In this document: in pieces, positions 1-7,169 of the stretch
Position numbering within the stretch: position 1 is the stretch's first letter
How the letters are laid out: every line of letters begins with the position of its first letter
NCBI GenBank assembly: GCA_964436765.1
Contig: CAYTEH010000005.1
Coordinates: 1 to 62,883, forward strand
Direction of reading: 5' to 3'
DNA: 62,883 nucleotides
Source: CAYTEH01 sp964436765
GTDB lineage: Bacteria > Patescibacteriota > Gracilibacteria > Peribacterales > Peribacteraceae
Position numbers and translations under genes: made by a program
Notes under the pieces: generated by a model
Database searches by the model: none
What the model saw: the letters and a program-made list of their open reading frames with translations, nothing else
What the model was told of the DNA's origin: nothing

Positions 1-227
1 ACCTGGAAGTGGCTGTCTTTGCCGCCGCTCACGGGGACGATGCAGTCGTAATTGTTCCCGTCTTTGCTGCGGTAGGAAAAGAGCAACTCCCGGAACTCCT
101 TCTCACGCGAGGCCCAGTCCAACTTCTCCTTCTCCTCGGCAATGACGCAACCGCTGCAAAGGCCATCCTCCCGCATGGAAAGATTCACGGCCACGATGGG
201 ATAGGTGCACCGGACGCAGTAGCGCAT
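1..227 (-). CDS. N-acetyl sugar amidotransferase (PseA/WbpG family), partial
   Basis: Only the N-terminal 75 codons are in the window; the gene runs off the left edge. The visible protein starts with a Cys-rich zinc-binding pair (YCVRC at residues 3-7, LCSGC about 20 residues on) and reaches a PP-loop, VSGGKDS, near residue 66. This order is typical of the WbpG/PseA family. These ATP-dependent enzymes convert an N-acetyl group on a sugar to an acetamidino group, using ammonia delivered by a HisH/HisF-like pair. It lies 21 bases downstream of the HisF-like gene on the same strand, so the three genes look like one operon. Next to pse genes, the likely substrate is a pseudaminic acid derivative (inference). 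The C-terminal part, needed for full assignment, is not visible. Confidence 0.85.
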   Translation of the reverse strand, partial: MRYCVRCTYPIVAVNLSMREDGLCSGCVIAEEKEKLDWASREKEFRELLFSYRSKDGNNYDCIVPVSGGKDSHFQ

Positions 228-248
228 GCACGGATGATACCAAAAGCG

Positions 249-1070
249 TCATCGCACATCGATCCCTTCCTTCCGCATGTGCTGCTTCGCCTTCACGATG
301 CTCAGCTCCGTAAAGTGGAAGATGTTCGCTGCCGCCACGGCCGAGGCGTGCCCGTCGCGCAGACCCTCCACCAGGTGCCCGAAGGTCCCCACCCCTCCGA
401 GCGCGATGACGGGGATGGACACGGCATCGGCTACCGACCGGATGAGACCGATGTCGTACCCCTTCCCGGTACCGTCGCGGTCGATGCTCTGCAGAAGGAT
501 CTCTCCGGCTCCTCGCTTCTCCGCCTCCCGCGCCCAGGCAACGGGATCAAGTCCGGTCGGCTCCCTCCCGAACGACCGGTACACCTCCGCCTTGCCCGAC
601 GCAGCGCTCCGGACGTCGATGCAGGTGACGATCGCCTGGCTCCCGAACGCCTTGGCCGCGCTCGTGATGAAAGACGGGTCGTCGAGCGCTTGGGTATTGA
701 TGCTCACTTTGTCGGCGCCGTTTTTCAGGCGTACGCGTATGTCTTCCAGCGTGCGGATCTTGCCGCCGACCGTGAGGGGAATCATGCAGCGCTCGGACAC
801 GTGGCGAACGATGTCGATGACGTCGCTCGTCATGGTGGCAGGCAGGTCGCGCCCGGAACTGGTGGAACCGATGACGTGCTGCGTCTGCCGGTAGTCGTGC
901 GCGTCATCACGGTTGATGTCGAGGTAGATCAATTCGTCCGCCTTCCACGCGGTGAAGCGCTCCACCTGGCCCACCGGGTCCCCCGTGTGCTGGTGGAATG
1001 TGAAGGTCTTGCTCCGCACGAGCACGCCGTTTTTCAGAAGGAGCACGGGGATGAGTCGGGGCTTCAGCAT
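249..1070 (-). CDS. HisF-like cyclase-subunit homologue (WbuZ/HisF2 type)
   Basis: A TIM-barrel protein of 273 aa, slightly longer than ordinary HisF (about 253). The N-terminus aligns by eye with HisF (MLKPRLIPV, then ADELIYLDI), but the catalytic aspartate usually found at position 11 is a leucine (VLLLKNG). The second catalytic aspartate region is kept (CIDVRS, D152). With one catalytic acid missing and no other his genes nearby, it should not make histidine intermediates. The known role of such paralogues in O-antigen and Pse clusters is to conduct ammonia from HisH to the WbpG/PseA amidotransferase. Its ATG overlaps the end of the HisH-like gene by 7 bases, and PseA/WbpG follows directly. 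Family membership is firm; the ammonia-supply role is inferred from context. Confidence 0.88.
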   Translation of the reverse strand: MLKPRLIPVLLLKNGVLVRSKTFTFHQHTGDPVGQVERFTAWKADELIYLDINRDDAHDYRQTQHVIGSTSSGRDLPATMTSDVIDIVRHVSERCMIPLTVGGKIRTLEDIRVRLKNGADKVSINTQALDDPSFITSAAKAFGSQAIVTCIDVRSAASGKAEVYRSFGREPTGLDPVAWAREAEKRGAGEILLQSIDRDGTGKGYDIGLIRSVADAVSIPVIALGGVGTFGHLVEGLRDGHASAVAAANIFHFTELSIVKAKQHMRKEGIDVR

Positions 1071-1684
1071 GAGAGGAAATTGCGGAAAACCTGCATCCCA
1101 TCATCGTGGCTCTTCTCCGGGTGAAACTGCGCCCCAAAAATGTTGTCCTTCTCGAGCAGTGCCGTGACGGCAATGCCGTACTCACACGTCCCGGCGACGA
1201 CCGAGGGATCCTCGGGCAACAGGTGGTAGCCGTGGACGAAGTAGAAGACGGGATCGGCCGTAAACCCTTTCGTGATCCTCCGGCCCGCAACGCACGCCAC
1301 GTTGTTCCAGCCGACGTGCGGGAGCCGCAGGCCCGATGCCGACGTATCGATCTTTTCCACCGTCCCGCGAATGAAGCCGAGACCTTCATGTCTCCCGTGT
1401 TCCAAACCCTCCGACGCAAAGAGCTGCATCCCCAGGCAGATGCCGAGGACGGGCTTTCGCTTCCGCAGGACCTCTTCGTCCAGGACAGGGCGGAGATTGC
1501 GCGCATGAATGCCATCCATTCCCTCCTTGAACGCCCCTACGCCTGGAAGGATCAGATGAGTGGAAGACGCGATGACCGAGGGGTCACTGGAAATGACGGG
1601 GTCCTCCCCGATGAACCGCAGGGCGTTTCGCACCGAGCCGTGGTTCCCCACGCCGCAGTCGATAATGACGATGGATCTGGCCAT
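1064..1684 (-). CDS. HisH-like glutamine amidotransferase subunit
   Basis: A 206-aa class I glutamine amidotransferase that releases ammonia from glutamine. The triad is visible: nucleophile C83 in GICLGMQ and the H188/E190 pair in QFHPEKS. It starts the minus-strand operon HisH-HisF-PseA/WbpG and overlaps the HisF-like gene by 7 bases, as expected for a two-subunit complex. A TAGCAT -10 hexamer (1696 to 1691, read on the minus strand) lies exactly 6 bases before its ATG and shares its TA with the divergent pseB promoter. The lack of other histidine genes and the pse neighbours argue for a sugar-amidation paralogue (WbuY/HisH2 type) rather than histidine synthesis. Confidence 0.88.
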   Translation of the reverse strand: MARSIVIIDCGVGNHGSVRNALRFIGEDPVISSDPSVIASSTHLILPGVGAFKEGMDGIHARNLRPVLDEEVLRKRKPVLGICLGMQLFASEGLEHGRHEGLGFIRGTVEKIDTSASGLRLPHVGWNNVACVAGRRITKGFTADPVFYFVHGYHLLPEDPSVVAGTCEYGIAVTALLEKDNIFGAQFHPEKSHDDGMQVFRNFLSC

Positions 1685-1690
1685 ACCGCA

Positions 1691-1700
1691 ATGCTACCAT
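1691..1700. promoter_or_regulatory. Overlapping divergent -10 elements of hisH-like gene and pseB
   Basis: The ten bases ATGCTACCAT contain TACCAT on the plus strand (1695-1700) and TAGCAT on the minus strand (1696-1691). Each ends 6 bases before its own start codon (GTG at 1707; ATG at 1684). Both transcripts would begin at or within a base or two of the start codon, so both genes look leaderless. The two promoters share the central TA and probably exclude one another sterically. There is no clear -35 consensus by eye. Confidence 0.6.
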
Positions 1701-1706
1701 TGAGAG

Positions 1707-2681
1707 GTGCAAAATGATTCCTCCCTCTCCATTCTCGTCACCGGCGGTACCGGCAGCTTCGGCAAGAAATTCGCGGAGATCGCCATGCGGGAGCTCCGTC
1801 CGCGCAGGCTTATCGTCTTCAGCCGTGACGAGCTGAAGCAGCATGACATGCGGAACACCGGATACGACGCGCCCTGCCTGCGTTACTTCATCGGGGACGT
1901 GCGCGACGAGGCTCGCCTGCGACGAGCGTTTCACGGGGTAGACGTCGTCATACACGCCGCCGCGCTCAAGCACGTTCCGGCCTGCGAATACAACCCCATG
2001 GAAGCCATCCAAACCAACGTGATGGGGGCGGAGAACATCATCAACGCGGCGCTCGACGCGGGAGTGAAGAAAGTGATCGCGCTCAGTACCGACAAGGCCG
2101 TGAATCCCGTGAACCTCTATGGTGCCACCAAGCTCTGCGCCGAGAAGCTCTTCGTGCAGAGCAACGCCTACTCGGGCACGCGCGGAACCGTCTTCAGCTG
2201 CGTCCGGTACGGCAACGTGATGGGTAGCCGCGGCAGCGTGGTCCCGCTCTTCCGCGAGCAGCGGAAGTCCGGCGTCATCACCCTCACCGACGAACGCATG
2301 ACCCGCTTCTGGCTCACCCTGGAACAGGGGGTGCATTTCGTCTTGGGATGCCTCTCCCGGATGCATGGAGGGGAGATCTTCGTCCCGAAGATCCCGAGCG
2401 CCCGCCTGACGGACCTAGCCGATGCCCTGGCTCCGGACTGCAAACGGGTCGTCACGGGCATCCGCCCCGGTGAGAAGCTCCACGAGTGCCTGCTCTCGGA
2501 GGACGAAGCCCGCCACGCGGTAGAGCTGCAAGACATGTTCGTCATCGAGCCCGAAGACGGCTCTTGGGGATTTGAGCATTGGAAAGGCAAAAAGCCTCGC
2601 GAGAACTGGCAGTACAGCAGCGACACGAATACGAAGTGGCTGACGCGACAGGAGCTCGATGCCATGCTCCAGATCCTGTAA
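1707..2681 (+). CDS. pseB: UDP-GlcNAc 4,6-dehydratase (inverting), PseB
   Basis: A 324-aa short-chain dehydrogenase that makes the first Pse-pathway intermediate, a 4-keto-6-deoxy-AltNAc nucleotide, from UDP-GlcNAc. It has the NAD(P)-binding TGGTGSFGKK loop at residues 12-21 and the D129-K130 pair (STDKAV). It also has Y138 and K142 of the YxxxK motif (LYGATK), the arrangement seen in PseB/FlaA1. The start is a GTG with no Shine-Dalgarno, placed 6 bases after a TACCAT -10. It opens the operon pseB-pseC-spsF-pseGH-pseI; its TAA overlaps the ATG of pseC by one base. The order of downstream genes supports PseB rather than another member of the extended SDR family. Confidence 0.92.
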   Translation: MQNDSSLSILVTGGTGSFGKKFAEIAMRELRPRRLIVFSRDELKQHDMRNTGYDAPCLRYFIGDVRDEARLRRAFHGVDVVIHAAALKHVPACEYNPMEAIQTNVMGAENIINAALDAGVKKVIALSTDKAVNPVNLYGATKLCAEKLFVQSNAYSGTRGTVFSCVRYGNVMGSRGSVVPLFREQRKSGVITLTDERMTRFWLTLEQGVHFVLGCLSRMHGGEIFVPKIPSARLTDLADALAPDCKRVVTGIRPGEKLHECLLSEDEARHAVELQDMFVIEPEDGSWGFEHWKGKKPRENWQYSSDTNTKWLTRQELDAMLQIL

Positions 2682-3862
2682 TGCCCTCTTCCCTCGCCAT
2701 CAACGGCGGGACGCCCGTCCGCGATACCCTGCTGCCGTACGCTCGGCAGCGGATCGACAAGGAAGATATCGATGCCGTCACCCGCGTGCTGCAGTCAGAT
2801 TGGCTGACGACGGGCCCGAAGGTGGCTGAGTTCGAGCACGCCTTCGCGGCATGTACGGGGGCGAAAGAAGCCGTGGCCGTGAGCAGCGGAACCGCTGCCC
2901 TGCACGCCGCGTACGCAGGCGTGGGCATCGGGGCCGGAGATGAAGTGATCGTCCCCGCCATCACCTTTGCAGCCACCGCAAACGCCGCGCTCTACCTGGG
3001 TGCGAGGGTCATCTTCGCCGATGTGGATCCCGAGACGCTCTTGCTGGATCCCCTGGACGCCGGAAGGCGCATGACGAAGAAGACAAAAGCCATCGCGGCA
3101 GTCGATTACGCCGGCCAGCCGTGCGACTACCTCCGACTGCGGGAGCACGGCGCCATACTCGTCGCCGATGCATGCCACGCGCTCGGGGGGTCTGACAGAG
3201 GGGAACCGGTCGGCACCCTCGCGGACGTCAGCACCTTCAGCTTCCACCCAGCGAAGACGCTGGCGACGGGCGAAGGGGGCATGATCACCACGAACAATCC
3301 CGCGCAGGCGAAGTACATGAGGCAGTTTCGCAACCACGGCATCACCACCGACCATCGCGAGCGCCACGAGCAAGGAATGTGGTTCTACGAAATGACGGAG
3401 CTCGGATGGAACTACCGCATCACGGACTTCCAGTGTGCGCTGGGAATGAGCCAGCTCCAACGCGTTCCGGAGTGGACCGAGCGGCGGCGCAAGATCGCCA
3501 AGAAGTACGACGACGCCTTCACGGCGATGCAGGGCCTCTCCCCTCTCCGGGTCCGACAGGGCGTCACCCACGCATACCATCTGTACGTGGTCCAGCTGCA
3601 CTTGGAACGCCTGACGGCCGATCGCGACCAGATCTTCCGGGCGCTCAGGGCCGAGAATATCGGCGTGAACGTGCACTACATCCCCGTGCATCTGCACCCC
3701 TACTACCGCAATCACTTCGGCACGAGAGAAGGGATGTGTACGGTGGCGGAGGCGGCGTACAGGAGAATCCTCTCCCTTCCGATGTTCGCATCCATGACGG
3801 ATCAAGACGCAGATGACGTCATAGCGGCGGTGGAGAAAGTCTTGTCCCGGTACGCGCGATGA
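2681..3862 (+). CDS. pseC: UDP-4-keto-6-deoxy-sugar 4-aminotransferase, PseC
   Basis: A 393-aa PLP-dependent DegT/DnrJ/EryC1-family aminotransferase. In the Pse pathway it aminates C4 of the PseB product with glutamate. The Schiff-base lysine is K192 in FHPAKT, followed by GEGG. The N-terminus NGGTPVRD and the SGTAALH segment at residues 69-75 are typical of PseC. The ATG at 2681 shares one base with the pseB stop, and an earlier in-frame methionine lies inside pseB, so the later start is preferred. The 3' end overlaps the next gene by ATGA. The call rests on family plus position between PseB and PseG. Confidence 0.9.
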   Translation: MPSSLAINGGTPVRDTLLPYARQRIDKEDIDAVTRVLQSDWLTTGPKVAEFEHAFAACTGAKEAVAVSSGTAALHAAYAGVGIGAGDEVIVPAITFAATANAALYLGARVIFADVDPETLLLDPLDAGRRMTKKTKAIAAVDYAGQPCDYLRLREHGAILVADACHALGGSDRGEPVGTLADVSTFSFHPAKTLATGEGGMITTNNPAQAKYMRQFRNHGITTDHRERHEQGMWFYEMTELGWNYRITDFQCALGMSQLQRVPEWTERRRKIAKKYDDAFTAMQGLSPLRVRQGVTHAYHLYVVQLHLERLTADRDQIFRALRAENIGVNVHYIPVHLHPYYRNHFGTREGMCTVAEAAYRRILSLPMFASMTDQDADDVIAAVEKVLSRYAR

Positions 3863-4524
3863 AGAAAGTCGCCATCATCCAGGCGCGCATGTCTTCCAAA
3901 CGTCTGCCGGGGAAGGTCTTGATGGACCTGGAGGGCTCGCCGGTTCTGACGCACGTGATCAACCGGGCAACAGCGTCGGCCGCATTCGATGCGGTGATCG
4001 TAGCGACCTCGGACGATCCGAGCGACGACCCCATCGAAGAGCGCTGCGAACGCGATGGCGTCCTCTGTTTCCGCGGGAGCCTCGAGGACGTCCTGGGCCG
4101 CTTCGCTGCGGCGGCGAGGGCATATGACGCCGATGTCATCGGGAGGCTCACGGCCGATTGCCCCCTGCTGGATCCGCGGGTGATCAAGACAGTCGTGGAA
4201 TCCTTCGATCCAACGGCGTACGACTACGCGAGCAACGTCATCACGCGCACGTACCCCAAGGGACTGGATACCGAGGTGTTCTCCCGATCGGCTCTCGAAC
4301 GCGCGAACAGGGAGGCGACGAGTACTGAGGACCGCGAGCATGTGACGCGATACTTCTATACGCACCCCGAGCTCTTTCGCCTGCGGAACGTGTCGCAAGC
4401 CACGGACCGGTCGTCCCTACGCTGGACGCTGGACACCCCCGAAGACTGGGAGAACATCCGGTCGATCTACACGCGGCTCGGAAACAGGATATTCGGGCAG
4501 GAAGAAATTCTGGCCATTCTGTAG
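3859..4524 (+). CDS. SpsF-type cytidylyltransferase, probable CMP-pseudaminic acid synthetase (PseF role)
   Basis: A 221-aa nucleotidyltransferase of the acylneuraminate cytidylyltransferase/SpsF group. The N-terminal signature is IIQARMSSKRLPGK, followed by TSDDPSDDP and RLTADCPLLDP, which carry the nucleotide- and metal-binding residues. In this operon position it is the best candidate to activate pseudaminic acid with CTP. It starts at an ATGA overlap with pseC. Its TAG stop codon (4522-4524) is also the first half of a TAGAAT -10 for the next gene. The SpsF branch is less well characterised than classical PseF, so the exact substrate is inferred. Confidence 0.82.
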   Translation: MKKVAIIQARMSSKRLPGKVLMDLEGSPVLTHVINRATASAAFDAVIVATSDDPSDDPIEERCERDGVLCFRGSLEDVLGRFAAAARAYDADVIGRLTADCPLLDPRVIKTVVESFDPTAYDYASNVITRTYPKGLDTEVFSRSALERANREATSTEDREHVTRYFYTHPELFRLRNVSQATDRSSLRWTLDTPEDWENIRSIYTRLGNRIFGQEEILAIL

Positions 4525-4527
4525 AAT
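4522..4527 (+). promoter_or_regulatory. -10 element of pseG-pseH fusion, overlapping spsF stop codon
   Basis: TAGAAT ends 6 bases before the GTG start at 4534. Its first three bases are the TAG stop of the preceding gene. This suggests an internal leaderless promoter inside the pse operon. Confidence 0.5.
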
Positions 4528-4533
4528 GACCGG

Positions 4534-6024
4534 GTGCAGATCCTCTTTCGTGCAGACGCCGGCAAGGAGATGGGAACGGGCCACGTGATGCGCTGCCTGG
4601 CCTTGGCAGAGGTCCTGCGCGAAGGCGGCCACGGGTGCTCCTTCCTCTCGCGCGGGCTCCCGCAGGCGCTGCGGCTGAGAATCGAGCGCGAAGGATGCGA
4701 TGTACTCGACATCAAGGGGAAGGACGATGCCGGCGAAACGCTCGACCATGCGAGGAATGCCCATGCCGGCTGGATCGTCGCAGACGGCTATCAGTTCGAT
4801 GCCCGGTACCAGCAGGATCTCCGGAAGGGCGGCGGAGCGAAGATCCTGTTCCTCGACGATTTCGGACATGCGACACGGTACGCGGCGGATCTTGTACTCA
4901 ACCAAAACGTGTACGCCCACGAGGATCTGTACTCCTCGCGTGACCCGCATTCGCGCGTATTGCTCGGCCCGCGTTTCGCACTCCTGCGCAGGGAGTTCCG
5001 ACTGTTCCAGGGCTGGAAACGCACGGTCAGCGACCATGCGAAGAAGGTGCTTCTGACCTTCGGCGGCAGCGACCCGAAGAACGCGACGGGAACCGTCTTG
5101 CAGGTACTGCAAGGATTGAAGCGTCCACTCGACGTGACCGTGGTCGTGGGAAGCGGCAATCCGCATAGCGCGGCGATCGATGCCATGGCGAAGAACATGC
5201 AAAACGTGCGAGTGCTTCGCGACGTCCAGGACATGCCGCGCCTCATGCAGGAGGCAGACGCCGCCCTGTGCGGCGGCGGGACCACGTGCTACGAGATGGC
5301 TTTCCTGCAGCTTCCCATGCTCACGATCGTGCTGGCGGAAAACCAACGCGAAAACGCGGCGGCGCTGGAGCGTGCGGGCTGCTCGTTCAACGCGGGGGCC
5401 CTGGAAGAGATCGAAACGGCGGATCTCATCGATCATCTCGATCGCCTCTTCGCGGACGGAGCAGCACGGGCATCCATGGCCGACCGAGGCGGCCTGCTCG
5501 TGGACGGGGAGGGCGCCGAGCGCGTCGCGATGAAGCTGACGGGCGACCGCGTGCGCCTGCGCCGCGCCCGCCCGGGCGATTGCGAGCGCGTCTTCGTGTG
5601 GGCCAACGATCCGGATACCCGCAAGGCATCGTTCTCGTCGGCGCCGATCCCATGGGAAGACCATGCGGCGTGGTTTCACAAGAGTCTCCATAATCCGAAT
5701 CGCCTCTTCTTCATCGCCGTCGACGAGGAAGACAGGCCCGCCGGCTTCATCCGTTTCGACGCCGAGAACCGCGACGCCGTGCTCTCCATCGCCGTCGCCC
5801 CGGAAGCACGGGGAGCGGGATTCGGCTCGGAACTCGTACTCCTGGGGACCAAAAAGCTCTTTGACGCCGCCGGGTGCGACGCCATCCACGCATACGTGAA
5901 GCCCGACAACGCCCCCTCGGCCCGACTCTTCCAGAAAACCGGCTTCACGGAGCTGGCAGAAACAACCGTGTCCGGCAACCGGGCGCGGCACTTCGTCCTG
6001 AAACGAGGTATCATCGGGGCGTGA
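4534..6024 (+). CDS. PseG-PseH fusion: UDP-sugar hydrolase plus N-acetyltransferase
   Basis: A 496-aa two-domain protein. Residues 1 to about 330 match PseG, a GT-B-fold hydrolase that removes UDP from the diacetamido sugar; visible signatures are FRADAGKEMGTGHVMRCLAL at the N-terminus and LCGGGTTCYEMAFL near residue 250. From about residue 335 a GNAT fold follows (VRLRRARPGD, then IAVAPEARGAGFGSELV for acetyl-CoA binding), matching PseH, which N-acetylates C4. PseH acts before PseG, so the fusion joins two consecutive steps. The start is a GTG 6 bases after TAGAAT. The last codons overlap pseI as GTGA. In many species these are two genes; fused forms are known in other bacteria. Confidence 0.9.
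   Translation: MQILFRADAGKEMGTGHVMRCLALAEVLREGGHGCSFLSRGLPQALRLRIEREGCDVLDIKGKDDAGETLDHARNAHAGWIVADGYQFDARYQQDLRKGGGAKILFLDDFGHATRYAADLVLNQNVYAHEDLYSSRDPHSRVLLGPRFALLRREFRLFQGWKRTVSDHAKKVLLTFGGSDPKNATGTVLQVLQGLKRPLDVTVVVGSGNPHSAAIDAMAKNMQNVRVLRDVQDMPRLMQEADAALCGGGTTCYEMAFLQLPMLTIVLAENQRENAAALERAGCSFNAGALEEIETADLIDHLDRLFADGAARASMADRGGLLVDGEGAERVAMKLTGDRVRLRRARPGDCERVFVWANDPDTRKASFSSAPIPWEDHAAWFHKSLHNPNRLFFIAVDEEDRPAGFIRFDAENRDAVLSIAVAPEARGAGFGSELVLLGTKKLFDAAGCDAIHAYVKPDNAPSARLFQKTGFTELAETTVSGNRARHFVLKRGIIGA
6009..6014 (+). promoter_or_regulatory. -10 element inside pseGH ahead of pseI
   Basis: TATCAT lies inside the 3' end of pseGH and ends 6 bases before the GTG start of pseI at 6021. It could give pseI its own leaderless transcript in addition to operon read-through. 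Confidence 0.45.
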
Positions 6025-7097
6025 AGGCTCTCTCGATCAGCGGCAGGCACATCGGACCCGGTTCTCCCTCCTACATCGTTGCGGAAATGTCCGCGAACCA
6101 CGGGCAGAGCTTGGCACGCGCAAAAGAGATCCTGCATGCCATGAAAGAATCGGGCGCCGACGCCGTCAAGCTCCAGACCTACACCCCGGACACCATCACC
6201 ATTGATTGCAACAACCGATATTTCACTGACTGCCTCAAGGGAACGCTGTGGGAAGGCCGAACTCTCCATGACCTCTATGCCGACGCCTTCACTCCGTGGG
6301 AGTGGCACGCGGAACTCAAGAGCGAAGCAGACACGCTCGGACTGGCATTCTTTTCGACTCCGTTCGATCTCTCCGCCGTCGATTTTCTGGAGGATCTCGG
6401 CGTTCCCGCATACAAGATCGCCTCCTTTGAGCTGGTGCACATCCCGCTCATCCGGCGCGTCGCACATACCGGCAAGCCGATCATTCTCTCGACGGGAATG
6501 GCAGCGAAGGAGGAGATCAAAGACGCTCTCGACGCGTGCGGCGAGTGCCCTGTGGCCCTGCTCAAATGCACGAGCGCCTATCCGGCCAGGCCGGAGGACG
6601 CCAACCTGCGAACCATCAAGGCCATGACGGAGGAATTCGACGTGCCCGTGGGCCTCTCGGACCATACCATGGGCGGCGCAGTGCCGGTGACCGCCATCAC
6701 GCAGGGCGCGTGTATTATCGAGAAGCATTTCGTTCTTGATCGCGCGAGGGACAAGGGACCGGACAGCTCTTTTTCCATGGAACCCGCCGAATTCCGCGCG
6801 ATGGTCGATGCCGTCCGCGCGGCGGAGAAGGACCCATCGGCGGTGCACATCGACGAACAGATCTTGGGTGCCGTGCGGTACGGGCCGACCGCCGCTGACC
6901 AAAAAAGCCTCGTCTTCCGGCCGTCGGTCTTCGTCGTCGAGGACATGGCGACGGGAGAGTCGTTCACCGAGAAAAACGTGCGCGTCATCCGTCCGGGGTA
7001 CGGTCTGCCGCCGAAGGAGTACGCCACCCTCCTCGGCAAACGATGCTCGGCGGACATCAAACGTGGAACGCCTCTCCGCACGGAATACATCGGATGA
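6021..7097 (+). CDS. pseI: Pseudaminic acid synthase, PseI
   Basis: A 358-aa NeuB-family enzyme that condenses the 2,4-diacetamido-trideoxyhexose with phosphoenolpyruvate to give pseudaminic acid. The N-terminal TIM barrel shows IVAEMSANHGQ near residue 18, then KLQTYTPDT and LSTGMAAKEE. The C-terminal SAF (antifreeze-like) domain starts near residue 300 (TEKNVRVIRPGYGLPP). The full length of about 350 aa is normal for the family. The GTG start overlaps the pseGH stop as GTGA, so an earlier methionine inside pseGH is rejected. It is the last pse gene before the capsule-type transferase. NeuB paralogues for legionaminic or sialic acid look similar; the PseB/C/G context decides for Pse. Confidence 0.92.
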   Translation: MKALSISGRHIGPGSPSYIVAEMSANHGQSLARAKEILHAMKESGADAVKLQTYTPDTITIDCNNRYFTDCLKGTLWEGRTLHDLYADAFTPWEWHAELKSEADTLGLAFFSTPFDLSAVDFLEDLGVPAYKIASFELVHIPLIRRVAHTGKPIILSTGMAAKEEIKDALDACGECPVALLKCTSAYPARPEDANLRTIKAMTEEFDVPVGLSDHTMGGAVPVTAITQGACIIEKHFVLDRARDKGPDSSFSMEPAEFRAMVDAVRAAEKDPSAVHIDEQILGAVRYGPTAADQKSLVFRPSVFVVEDMATGESFTEKNVRVIRPGYGLPPKEYATLLGKRCSADIKRGTPLRTEYIG

Positions 7098-7169
7098 CGC
7101 GCTTCTATGCCTCTGAGGCGGAAAAAAGCGCAGGCGTAAGGGTGTTTGGCATGGTACGCTCGTACTGTC

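Noticed and set aside
249..1684. Histidine biosynthesis genes hisF and hisH
   Set aside because: No other his genes are present, one catalytic aspartate of HisF is lost, and a PseA/WbpG-type amidotransferase follows; sugar amidination is the better reading.
4417..5991. A 524-codon open frame on the minus strand
   Set aside because: It is antisense to the clear pseG-pseH gene and has no recognisable motif; a GC-rich codon-bias shadow.
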